Positions 1 to 5,443 are shown, numbered from the stretch's first letter. The stretch is DNA of 5,443 nt from DATCSE01 sp036568605 (GCA_036568605.1 DATCSE010000043.1:1-5443); one strand, 5' to 3'. Notes: a model not told the origin generated them from the letters alone. Program-made: numbers and translations.

Positions 1-288
1 TTCGGCGCGGCGGTCGACGAGAGCCGTGTCGTCCGCGACGGGCACGTCATCACCGGCGGCGGCGTCACCGCCGGCATCGACATGGCGCTGACCGTGATGG
101 CCGACGTCGCTGGCACCGAGCATGCGCAGTCGGTGCAGCTCGGCATCGAATACGCGCCGGCGCCGCCGTTCGACTGCGGCCGGCCGGAGCGTGCGGCGCC
201 GGAGATCCTGGACGCCGTGACCGCGCGGCTCGACCGGCTTCGCGCCGACCGCTACGCCGCGGTGCAGCGGGCCGTGCAACGCCTGTGA
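1..288 (+). CDS. DJ-1/PfpI family protein, isonitrile hydratase-like (3' end only)
   Basis: Frame 1 is open from the window edge to TGA at 286-288, giving the last 95 residues of a protein whose start lies upstream. The segment RVVRDGHVITGGGVTAGIDMAL, followed by a QLGIEYAPAPPFDCGRPERA stretch, matches the C-terminal part of the DJ-1/PfpI (class I glutamine amidotransferase-like) superfamily. It is closest to the isonitrile (cyclohexyl-isocyanide) hydratase InhA type, which hydrates isonitriles to N-substituted formamides. The GGGVTAGID motif is also found in the amidotransferase-like domain of GlxA-type AraC regulators. Here the protein ends about 60 residues after the motif with no helix-turn-helix domain, which favours the stand-alone enzyme. 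The nucleophile-elbow cysteine would lie upstream of the window, so catalytic competence cannot be judged. The internal ATG at 82 is not a real start, because family homology extends upstream of it. Family assignment is firm; the substrate is not. Confidence 0.85.
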   Translation, partial: FGAAVDESRVVRDGHVITGGGVTAGIDMALTVMADVAGTEHAQSVQLGIEYAPAPPFDCGRPERAAPEILDAVTARLDRLRADRYAAVQRAVQRL

Positions 289-350
289 CGGGCGGTGGGC
301 CGAGCAGCAGGCGAATCATGGCGGCGGGCACGGTCCGGGCTTGGTGCCGG

Positions 351-374
351 CTTCATAACCCGCATGTTATGAAG
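351..374. promoter_or_regulatory. Inverted repeat (9-6-9), candidate operator upstream of the kinase gene
   Basis: CTTCATAAC (351-359) and GTTATGAAG (366-374) are perfect reverse complements separated by CCGCAT. The arms are AT-rich in a very GC-rich context, which favours a protein-binding site over a terminator, and no T-run follows. The centre (362.5) lies about 64 bp upstream of the start predicted from the candidate promoter at 392-420, a usual place for an activator site. It could also serve as a weak terminator for the upstream DJ-1/PfpI gene. The symmetry is seen directly; its role is inferred. Confidence 0.5.
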
Positions 375-391
375 GCAGTCCATTCCTTCAT

Positions 392-420
392 TTGTCGCCG
401 TGTAGTCCTTCCCTGACAAT
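392..420 (+). promoter_or_regulatory. Candidate sigma-70 promoter for the kinase/regulator operon
   Basis: A -35-like TTGTCG (392-397) and a -10-like GACAAT (415-420) each match the consensus at 4 of 6 bases, with an ideal 17-bp spacer. Transcription would start near 427, about 100 nt before the GTG start at 529. The TTGTC and GACAA parts are also complementary to each other. This is only a pattern match; such matches occur by chance, though less often in DNA this GC-rich. Confidence 0.35.
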
Positions 421-429
421 ACGGCTCGA

Positions 430-471
430 ATCGAGCCCGGAGCCGCTGGCCACAGCGACCCCGGGCTCGAT
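430..471 (+). promoter_or_regulatory. Long leader hairpin upstream of the kinase gene
   Basis: ATCGAGCCCGG (430-440) and CCGGGCTCGAT (461-471) form a perfect 11-bp stem. Inside it, CGCTG (444-448) and CAGCG (453-457) add a 5-bp stem capped by GCCA (449-452), with a 3x3 internal loop between the stems. If the promoter at 392-420 is real, this structure lies at the extreme 5' end of the mRNA, 57 nt before the start codon. It could protect the 5' end, act in regulation, or stop transcription arriving from the upstream gene. No T-run follows, so it is not a textbook intrinsic terminator. Confidence 0.5.
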
Positions 472-520
472 GCCATGGGGCGGCTGCAACAAGAAGTACA
501 CGCAGGCCGTCCGTGTGTTC

Positions 521-525
521 GGAGG
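521..525 (+). promoter_or_regulatory. Shine-Dalgarno sequence deciding the kinase GTG start
   Basis: GGAGG lies 3 nt before the in-frame GTG at 529. The spacing is short, but the in-frame ATG at 475 has no comparable site and lies right after the leader hairpin. Starting at 529 leaves about 12 residues before the first PAS domain, which is usual for this kind of kinase. Confidence 0.5.
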
Positions 526-528
526 CCC

Positions 529-2148
529 GTGGATATCAAGCCGCAACGCAGTACGCTTCCTCTGTCCTTGTTCGAATCGCTGGATGAAGGCTTCTGCGTC
601 GTCGAAGTGATCTTCGATTCGGCGCAGCAGCCGCAGGACTTCCGCTTCGTCGAAGTGAACCCCGCATTCGAGCGCCAGAGCGGCATGCGCGACGTGGTCG
701 GACGCACGTTGCGCGAGATCGCGGTCGACCCCGAGCAGCACTGGTTCGACGTGTACGGCGCAGTCGCCAGCACCAGCAAGCCGGCGCGCTTCGAGCGCCG
801 CGCGCGAAGCCTGGGCCGCTGGTTCGATGTCTACGCGTTTCCGTTCGGCAGGCCGGGGCTCAACCGCGTCGGCGTGCTGTTCAACGACATCACGCAGCGC
901 CGGCATGCCGAGCATGCGCTGCGCACGAGCGAGGCGCGCAGCCGGCTGGCGCTCGAGGTCGCGCAATTGGGCACCTGGTCCTGGCGCGGCGCCGGCAACC
1001 TGCTGTGCGCCGATGCGCGCTTTCGCGAGCTGTGCGGCTTCGGGCCCGACGATCCGTTGAGCGTCGAGGGCGTGATGTCGCGTATCCATGCGCACGATAG
1101 AGCCTCGGTCGATGCCGCGGTGACCGCGGCGCTCGCGCCGTCGGGCGACGGGCGCTTCAGGGCCGAAGTCCGTTATGTCCTGCCGAACGGCGAGCTGCGC
1201 TGGCTGGTCGCGCGCGGCATGACCGAGTTCGTCTCGATCGACGGCGAGCAACGTCCGGCCCAGATGTTGGGCACGGTGATGGATGTGACCGCGCGCAAGC
1301 GCAACGAGCACGATCTGCTGTGCGCGCGCGACGAGCTGGAGCAGCGCGTGCGCGAGCGCACCGCCGAGCTCGCACGCGCCAACGCCGCGCTGCGTGTCGA
1401 GATCGCCGACCGCGAAGCCGCCCGGGACCGGATCCAGCATCTGCTCGGCCGGCTCGTCGACGCGCAGGAGGAGGAGCGCCGCCGGCTGTCGCGCGAGCTG
1501 CACGACACGCTGGGCCAGCACCTCAGCGTGCTGACGCTGGGCCTCAAGGCGTTGCGCATGCAGCCCGACTTTCCGCTGGCGCTTACGGAGCGGCTCAGCT
1601 ATGTCGAGCAGGCGGCCAATCGCCTCGAGGCAGACGTGGACCGCCTGTCGTACGAACTGCGCCCGCTGGCGCTGGACCACCTGAAGCTCGTCGAAGCATT
1701 GCGCCAGTACGCCGACGAATGGTCGGCGCAATGCGGTGTCGCGGCCGACGTGCAGGTGCACGGCCTGCCGGCAGAGCGCCTGTCGGCCGTCGCGGAAGCC
1801 ACCGTCTACCGCGTGGTGCAGGAGGCCTTCACCAACGTGCGCAAGCATGCCGCCGCAACACACGTGAGCCTGGTGGCGGAGCGTCGCGGCTCGCAGCTGC
1901 GCGTCATCGTGGAGGACGACGGCTGCGGCTTCGACAACAGCGCGGTCCACGCCTCGGCGGACAACCGGCGCCGCCTCGGATTGCGCGGCATGGCCGAGCG
2001 CGCCGCACTCGTGACCGGTTCGCTCGAGGTCGAATCGGCGCCGGGCCGCGGCACCACGGTCTACCTGACGGTTCCGCTCGACCTGGGCGAACCGGTCGAC
2101 ACGACGGCAAACCCCTCGCATGACGAAGCTGCGCATCCTGTTGGCTGA
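529..2148 (+). CDS. Soluble two-PAS sensor histidine kinase (HisKA_3/HPK7 type)
   Basis: A cytoplasmic sensor kinase of 539 residues from GTG 529 (557 from ATG 475). It should autophosphorylate on His and pass the phosphate to the response regulator encoded next. From the GTG, PAS 1 spans about 13-122 (SLDEGFCVVEV to FNDITQRR). PAS 2, of the PAS_3 type, spans about 135-255 and ends GTVMDVTARKR. A charged coiled-coil linker covers about 258-312. The HisKA_3 dimerisation domain has the H-box EEERRRLSRELHDTLGQ with phospho-acceptor H325 and the HDxxxQ motif (Q330). The ATPase domain has the N-box QEAFTNVRKHA (N436), G1 DDGCGF (463-468), LGLRGMAERA (483-492) and GRGTT (506-510). All catalytic boxes look intact. 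No signal peptide or membrane segment is seen, so the signal is probably intracellular; PAS ligand unknown. The 3' end overlaps the regulator gene by 29 bp. Kinase class is certain; the start is fairly likely. Confidence 0.92.
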   Translation: MDIKPQRSTLPLSLFESLDEGFCVVEVIFDSAQQPQDFRFVEVNPAFERQSGMRDVVGRTLREIAVDPEQHWFDVYGAVASTSKPARFERRARSLGRWFDVYAFPFGRPGLNRVGVLFNDITQRRHAEHALRTSEARSRLALEVAQLGTWSWRGAGNLLCADARFRELCGFGPDDPLSVEGVMSRIHAHDRASVDAAVTAALAPSGDGRFRAEVRYVLPNGELRWLVARGMTEFVSIDGEQRPAQMLGTVMDVTARKRNEHDLLCARDELEQRVRERTAELARANAALRVEIADREAARDRIQHLLGRLVDAQEEERRRLSRELHDTLGQHLSVLTLGLKALRMQPDFPLALTERLSYVEQAANRLEADVDRLSYELRPLALDHLKLVEALRQYADEWSAQCGVAADVQVHGLPAERLSAVAEATVYRVVQEAFTNVRKHAAATHVSLVAERRGSQLRVIVEDDGCGFDNSAVHASADNRRRLGLRGMAERAALVTGSLEVESAPGRGTTVYLTVPLDLGEPVDTTANPSHDEAAHPVG

Positions 2149-2791
2149 CGATCACGGCGTGCTGCGTGACGGCCTGACGTTGCTCATCAACGCGCAGCCC
2201 GACATGCAGGTCGTCGCCCGCGCGCGCGGCGGACGCGAGGCGGTGCAACTCGCCGCACAGCTCGAGCCGCAGATTGCGGTGCTCGACGTCTCGATGCCCG
2301 ATCTGGGCGGCGCCGAAGCCGCCGAGCAAATCCGCGACTGCTGCCCGAACACGCGCATCCTCGCGCTCACGCGCTATGCCGATCAGGGCTACCTGCGCCG
2401 GCTGCTCGCCGCAGGCGCGCGCGGCTACGTGCTCAAGCGCAGCGCCAGCGATGCGCTGATCGACGCGATCCGCGTGGTCGCCGACGGCGGCTCGTACATC
2501 GACCCGACGCTGGCCGGCCGCCTGGTCGTGCGAACGACCCGGGCGGCCGCGGGTGCCGGCACGCCCGGCGCGGCCCGCGGCGTGCTCGGCGAGCGCGAGA
2601 TGCAGGTGCTGCGGCTGGTCGCCTGGGGCCAGAGCAACAAGGAGATCGCCGCGCAGCTGGGCCTCAGCGTGAAGACCGTCGAGTCCTACAAGGCCACCGC
2701 GCTGGACAAGCTGCAGCTGCGCAGCCGCACCCACATCCTGCGTCACGCACTCGCCAACAACTGGCTCGCCGAGGACAGCGAGCCGGAGTAG
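2120..2791 (+). CDS. NarL/FixJ-family response regulator (REC + LuxR-type HTH)
   Basis: A DNA-binding response regulator of 223 residues, the normal length for the NarL/FixJ family and the usual partner of HisKA_3 kinases. The receiver domain (about 3-120) has the acidic pair D10/D11, phospho-acceptor D56 in VLDVSMPD, the switch residue T84 and conserved K106 in YVLKRS. An Ala/Gly/Arg-rich linker (about 138-154) leads to a LuxR-type helix-turn-helix (about 155-212). That domain carries LGEREMQVLRLVAWGQSNKEIA and the recognition helix LSVKTVESYK. The ATG start lies 29 bp inside the kinase gene. No good Shine-Dalgarno precedes it, so translation is probably coupled to that of the kinase. Start at 2120 is firm because KLRILLADDH begins the receiver fold at once. 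Target genes are not evident; the dyad at 351-374 is a possible autoregulatory site, but this is speculation. Confidence 0.95.
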   Translation: MTKLRILLADDHGVLRDGLTLLINAQPDMQVVARARGGREAVQLAAQLEPQIAVLDVSMPDLGGAEAAEQIRDCCPNTRILALTRYADQGYLRRLLAAGARGYVLKRSASDALIDAIRVVADGGSYIDPTLAGRLVVRTTRAAAGAGTPGAARGVLGEREMQVLRLVAWGQSNKEIAAQLGLSVKTVESYKATALDKLQLRSRTHILRHALANNWLAEDSEPE

Positions 2792-2801
2792 CACGGGGCC
2801 G

Positions 2802-2822
2802 GACCCGGGGATTCCCCGGGTC
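2802..2822. terminator. Perfect 9-bp GC-rich hairpin after the regulator gene
   Basis: GACCCGGGG (2802-2810) and CCCCGGGTC (2814-2822) pair perfectly around the loop ATT, 10 bp after the regulator's stop codon. The position suits transcription termination or 3'-end protection of the kinase/regulator mRNA. No T-run follows, so it is not a classical intrinsic terminator. Confidence 0.5.
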
Positions 2823-2823
2823 G

Positions 2824-2853
2824 GCGAGCGCCCCGATTCCCGGGTGCGCTCGC
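2824..2853. terminator. Second GC-rich hairpin immediately downstream
   Basis: GCGAGCGC (2824-2831) pairs with GCGCTCGC (2846-2853). A nested CCCG (2832-2835) pairs with CGGG (2841-2844) around the loop ATTCC, with T2845 bulged. It starts one base after the preceding hairpin ends and repeats its GATTCCC(C)GGGT core. The pair may act as a tandem terminator, or as a leader structure for the gene at 2926. Confidence 0.45.
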
Positions 2854-2913
2854 GTGCAGCTGTCGGCATCCTATCGGCACGGCCGCGCCGCGACGGCTCG
2901 ACCGTGACTGAAC

Positions 2914-2919
2914 AGGGAG
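2914..2919 (+). promoter_or_regulatory. Shine-Dalgarno sequence fixing the GTG start at 2926
   Basis: AGGGAG lies 6 nt before GTG 2926, a good spacing. An in-frame TGA at 2905-2907 rules out any start further upstream. A second GTG follows directly at 2929 and is the only close alternative. Confidence 0.65.
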
Positions 2920-2925
2920 CACTGG

Positions 2926-4221
2926 GTGGTGGGGGACGACAGAGGGCCGGCATTCGATCTTGGAGAACTCTTCACACTGGCCACCCGGCATCTGCTGCGC
3001 CGCACCCGCAGCCGCAATCTGCGCTTCGTCTTCGACTACCGCGGCCCGCTCGCGATGATCGCGGGCGAGGCCAGCGCCATGCGCCGCAGCCTGTATCGCA
3101 TGCTGCATGGACTGGTCGACCTCGTCGAATCGGGCGTCGTCGTGCTGGAGGCACAGGCGCGTCTCACGCGGCTCGGCCATTTGCATGTCGACGTGAGCGC
3201 TACCAGCTCCGGAACCCTCCCATCCGACGAGGTGCTGGGCACGGTCATGTCGCGCCTGCAACTCGCGCAGGAGCGCGAGCCCGCCGAGCCTCTGGGCCAG
3301 CACTTGCGGCGCGCCAGCGGCGATTGTCCGATCACCGGCGCGCAGATCGCGTTCGAGGGCTCGTCGTGGGCCGGCGTGCTGTTTCGGGCGCACTGGAGGC
3401 TGCCTGCGGCCAGCCCGGTCGAAGCCGGCCTGCCCGATGCCGAGGGTGCGGTCGCCTGGATCGTCGACGCCAGCGGGACGGAGGTGGGATTGCTTGCGCC
3501 GCGCCTGCAGCGGCTGGGCTGGGCCACCGTCCGTTTCGACTCATGCGCAGAAGTGCTGCGGCATCTGCGCAGCCCGGGCCGTGCCGGCGCAGCCCCGTCG
3601 CTGCTGCTCGTCATCGAGTCGCCCGGGATATCGCCGGTCGCATTGCGCGGATTGCGCGACGCCGTGCCCGGCTCGACGCGATGCCTCTATGGCGTGCTGC
3701 CCGGCTCGCGCACCTTGAGGAGCCGCGAGCCCTTCCATGGGTTCGAGGTGCAGGTGTGCCCGTTCAGCCCGGCGGAACTGAATCGCTTCACCGACAGGCA
3801 AGCGCAGCCGGCACCAGGCGGCGCGGCGAAACCGCAGCGCCCGCTCGTGCTGGTGGTCGACGACGACGAGGTCAATCGCATCGTCGCCGCCACGATGGTC
3901 CGCGCGCTGGGATTCGACGTCGCCGAGGCATGCGACGGCCTCGAAGCGCTCGAGTCCTGCCGCCGTGTGCACCCGGCCGTCGTGCTGATGGACCTGAACA
4001 TGCCGGTGCTTGATGGCATCGCCGCCACGCGGCAGTTGCGCGACCTGGAGCGCACGGGTGCCGTCCCTCCGTGCAGCATCGTCGCCACCACCGCCGACGC
4101 CACCGACGAAGCGCGCCGCGCCAGTACGGCCGCCGGCATGGACGGCTACCTGACGAAGCCGCTGCTCGCGATGACGCTGGGCGCCGAGCTGTACCGGCTG
4201 TGCGCGGGCTGCGTGCCCTGA
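2926..4221 (+). CDS. Hybrid-kinase-derived protein: degenerate ATPase fold, pseudo-receiver, intact receiver
   Basis: A protein of 431 residues resembling the C-terminal half of a BarA/GacS-type hybrid histidine kinase, but with no HisKA domain. Residues 10-160 follow the kinase ATPase fold: FDLGELF opens it as in hybrid kinases, and RRSLYRMLHGLVDLVESG (53-70) sits where the N-box normally is. The Mg-binding Asn is missing there (G62, with R58 at the other usual Asn), and no G1 or G2 glycine box is visible. Residues 175-291 look like a receiver without its active site: one acidic residue (D181), no clear phospho-Asp in LLLVIESPG, and VCPF where TKP(F) is expected. Residues 306-425 form a complete receiver with D312/D313, phospho-acceptor D356 in LMDLNMP, T389 and K411 in YLTKP. 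No HTH or other output domain is seen. Kinase activity is very unlikely; phosphate must come from another kinase. Domain calls rest on remembered family patterns. Confidence 0.85.
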   Translation: MVGDDRGPAFDLGELFTLATRHLLRRTRSRNLRFVFDYRGPLAMIAGEASAMRRSLYRMLHGLVDLVESGVVVLEAQARLTRLGHLHVDVSATSSGTLPSDEVLGTVMSRLQLAQEREPAEPLGQHLRRASGDCPITGAQIAFEGSSWAGVLFRAHWRLPAASPVEAGLPDAEGAVAWIVDASGTEVGLLAPRLQRLGWATVRFDSCAEVLRHLRSPGRAGAAPSLLLVIESPGISPVALRGLRDAVPGSTRCLYGVLPGSRTLRSREPFHGFEVQVCPFSPAELNRFTDRQAQPAPGGAAKPQRPLVLVVDDDEVNRIVAATMVRALGFDVAEACDGLEALESCRRVHPAVVLMDLNMPVLDGIAATRQLRDLERTGAVPPCSIVATTADATDEARRASTAAGMDGYLTKPLLAMTLGAELYRLCAGCVP

Positions 4222-4265
4222 CGGCACGCGACGCGAGGTCCGCGCGGCCGCTCCGGGATTCGCTC

Positions 4266-4295
4266 GGCGCGGCACCGGCTTGAGGGTGCCGCGCC
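4266..4295. terminator. Strong 11-bp hairpin downstream of the hybrid-kinase-like gene
   Basis: GGCGCGGCACC (4266-4276) pairs perfectly with GGTGCCGCGCC (4285-4295) around the 8-nt loop GGCTTGAG, 44 bp after the stop codon. Only a short CGGTT follows, so the U-tract is missing. A terminator of the T-poor, high-GC kind is the most likely reading, and it separates this gene from the promoter-like sequence that follows. Confidence 0.6.
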
Positions 4296-4298
4296 CGG

Positions 4299-4327
4299 TT
4301 CACGGCCGAATCGCGATCGGATATTCT
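4299..4327 (+). promoter_or_regulatory. Candidate sigma-70 promoter for the TPR gene
   Basis: TTCACG (4299-4304) and TATTCT (4322-4327) each match the -35 and -10 consensus at 4 of 6 bases with a 17-bp spacer. The spacer contains the 8-bp palindrome ATCGCGAT (4310-4317). This is the most AT-rich hexamer in the gap and lies just after the terminator-like hairpin. The predicted transcription start is near 4334, giving a leader of about 57 nt. Confidence 0.4.
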
Positions 4328-4343
4328 GCCGGCAGCCTTCAGG

Positions 4344-4361
4344 CGCACGATGCATCGTGCG
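4344..4361. promoter_or_regulatory. 18-bp perfect palindrome, candidate operator or leader hairpin
   Basis: CGCACGATGCATCGTGCG reads identically on both strands with no spacer. It starts about 10 bp after the predicted transcription start and ends 29 bp before ATG 4391. That is a standard place for a repressor operator. As RNA it could form a hairpin only by sacrificing central pairs for a loop, which favours a DNA site bound by a dimeric protein. CTTCAGG before it and CTTCAAG after it form an imperfect flanking direct repeat. Confidence 0.5.
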
Positions 4362-4390
4362 GCCGTCTTCAAGCAGTGCCGGACGAGCAA

Positions 4391-5443
4391 ATGACCGACA
4401 TACGCTCAAACGCTTCGCTGATCGCGGAAGCCTGGCGCATGGTTCACGTCGAATGGCGCACGGCCGGTGCGCTCGGGCGGTTGGCGGCTCAGCGTGCGCG
4501 CCGCTCGGGCGATGCGATCAACGAGGCGTTCGGGCTCTTCCACGCCGCGTATTGCGACCTGCGCATCGCGCCGCCCAAGGAAGCGGCGACGGCGGTCGAC
4601 GAGGCCGTCAAACGCTGCGCCGAACTCGGCGTCCAGCGCGGGATCTGGCTGTGCCGCGACCTGCAGGGACTGCAGGCGCACTTCGAAGGCGACTTCGCCC
4701 GGGCGCTGGCGATCGGCGAAGCCAACGCCCAGGTGCCAGCCAGCGATCGCAGCGACGACGAGCGTTTCATCACGCTGATGCTGCTGCACTATGCGTCGCG
4801 CGCGAGCGGCCGCGTCGCCGACGCGCTGCGACACGGCTATCGGCTGCTGTGGCTGGCCGACGCGATGGACTCGGACGAGCATCGGGCCCATGCGCTGCAC
4901 AACCTGGGCGCGCTGCAGGCCGACACCTTCAACGTCGAAGATGCCGTCGTGCTGCAGGAGCAGGCGCTGGCACTGGCGCGCAAGCTGCAGGCCACCGAAC
5001 TGCCGGCGCCGTTCACCGGCGATCTGCTGTACACCTACGCCGCGCTGAACGAACACGAAAAGGCCTACAGAACCCTGACCGAGTGGCTGACGCAACCCGG
5101 CGGCGTCGCGGCCGCGGACCGGCATCACCAGTGCGCGTCGATCGCGCTCGCCTACCTGGGCGTCGGCAAGGTCGAAGAGGCGGAGCAGGCCCTGGCCCTC
5201 GGGCCCTTCCCTCATCCGACCGACACGCACCTCGAATGCTCGTGGACCTGGGTCAGCGGCGAAGTTCTTTGCGCGCGCGGCCGCCATGCGGAGGCGCGTG
5301 ATCTGTGCGTCGCCTATCTCGAGCGGGCCGGCGAACGCAAGGATGCCGACTACCCGTTCGAAGCCTATCGCCTGCAGGAGGTGATCCGCGTCGCCTCGCA
5401 GGCCCTGGGCGACACCGAATCCGCCGAGCAGGCGGTTCAGCGG
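4391..5443 (+). CDS. TPR-repeat protein, 3' end beyond the window (possible N-terminal sensor of a signalling protein)
   Basis: From ATG 4391 the frame stays open for 351 codons to the window edge with no stop, so the gene is truncated by the window. The product is soluble and almost wholly helical, with degenerate tetratricopeptide repeats. The clearest are RAHALHNLGALQADTFNVED onward (165-199), IALAYLGVGKVEEAEQALAL (251-270) and SGEVLCARGRHAEARDLCVA (289-308), with weaker helix pairs at about 44-80, 87-118 and 128-159. TPR arrays bind proteins or peptides. No signal peptide or membrane segment is seen. Composition is natural for a protein, whereas the competing + frame (4357-5301) and the antisense frame (5287-4406) give Arg-rich or Ala/Gly/Arg/Gln-rich shadows. 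Start: ATG 4391 with a weak GGACGAG upstream; GTG 4376 is an in-frame alternative. Long TPR regions of this style often precede a GGDEF or kinase domain in betaproteobacteria, but no such domain is in view. Confidence 0.8.
   Translation, partial: MTDIRSNASLIAEAWRMVHVEWRTAGALGRLAAQRARRSGDAINEAFGLFHAAYCDLRIAPPKEAATAVDEAVKRCAELGVQRGIWLCRDLQGLQAHFEGDFARALAIGEANAQVPASDRSDDERFITLMLLHYASRASGRVADALRHGYRLLWLADAMDSDEHRAHALHNLGALQADTFNVEDAVVLQEQALALARKLQATELPAPFTGDLLYTYAALNEHEKAYRTLTEWLTQPGGVAAADRHHQCASIALAYLGVGKVEEAEQALALGPFPHPTDTHLECSWTWVSGEVLCARGRHAEARDLCVAYLERAGERKDADYPFEAYRLQEVIRVASQALGDTESAEQAVQR

Noticed and set aside
475..528. ATG 475 as the kinase start
   Set aside because: There is no Shine-Dalgarno before it and it lies directly after a strong hairpin. 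The extra 18 residues resemble no PAS leader, and GGAGG precedes GTG 529. It is not fully excluded.
388..2136. 582-codon antisense open frame opposite the kinase
   Set aside because: It is longer than the kinase frame, but it exactly mirrors a GC-rich coding gene. Its product is a low-complexity His/Arg/Ala/Val/Leu-rich sequence with no recognisable domain, while the + strand encodes all kinase motifs.
2854..2913. Possible promoter for the gene at 2926
   Set aside because: CTATCG and CATCCT were considered as -10 elements, but none has a matching -35 at 16-18 bp, so no promoter is called.
1904..2953. 349-codon antisense frame across the regulator gene and gap
   Set aside because: It spans the ends of two genes and a hairpin-rich gap, and its product is Arg/Ala/Gly-rich with no motif. 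It is a shadow frame.
4406..5287. 293-codon antisense frame opposite the TPR gene
   Set aside because: The composition is typical of the complement of a GC-rich gene and there is no motif or plausible ribosome binding site.
4357..5301. 314-codon + strand frame overlapping the TPR gene
   Set aside because: The product is strongly Arg/Ala-rich with no domain pattern and overlaps the frame at 4391-5443, which has clear TPR helices. It is a frame shadow.

Overview
The window is very GC-rich, with G or C at most third codon positions. It carries signal-transduction genes typical of a free-living proteobacterium. The protein styles (PAS/HisKA_3 kinase, NarL/FixJ regulator, BarA/GacS-like hybrid-kinase parts, TPR protein) fit a betaproteobacterium of the Burkholderiales best. 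This is an inference from composition and protein style; no phylogenetic marker is present. All genes supported here are on the + strand, and no mobile element, CRISPR array, tRNA or rRNA was seen.

Layout. (1) 1-288: the 3' end of a DJ-1/PfpI-family gene of the isonitrile-hydratase type. (2) 289-528: a regulatory gap with a 9-6-9 dyad (351-374), a candidate sigma-70 promoter (392-420) and a long hairpin (430-471) just after the predicted transcription start. (3) 529-2148 and 2120-2791: a soluble two-PAS histidine kinase (GTG start) and its NarL/FixJ response regulator, overlapping by 29 bp. (4) 2792-2925: two back-to-back GC-rich hairpins. (5) 2926-4221: an odd protein made of the C-terminal half of a hybrid histidine kinase (ATPase-like fold, degenerate receiver, intact receiver) with no histidine domain and no catalytic ATPase boxes. 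(6) 4222-4390: a terminator-like hairpin, then a candidate promoter followed at once by an 18-bp perfect palindrome. (7) 4391-5443: a TPR-repeat protein open to the window edge. It has no stop in the window, and a stop-requiring ORF search would miss it.

Working model (inference). The kinase senses a cytoplasmic signal through its PAS domains and phosphorylates the co-translated regulator. The hybrid-kinase-like protein has one intact phosphorylatable receiver and apparently cannot phosphorylate itself. It could take phosphate from the neighbouring kinase or another source and act as a phosphate sink or output adaptor. The TPR gene appears to have its own promoter and may be a separate unit; its C-terminal output domain lies outside the window. 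The most unusual items are the catalytically dead hybrid kinase and the recurring design of a promoter followed directly by a hairpin or palindrome upstream of both the kinase and the TPR gene.
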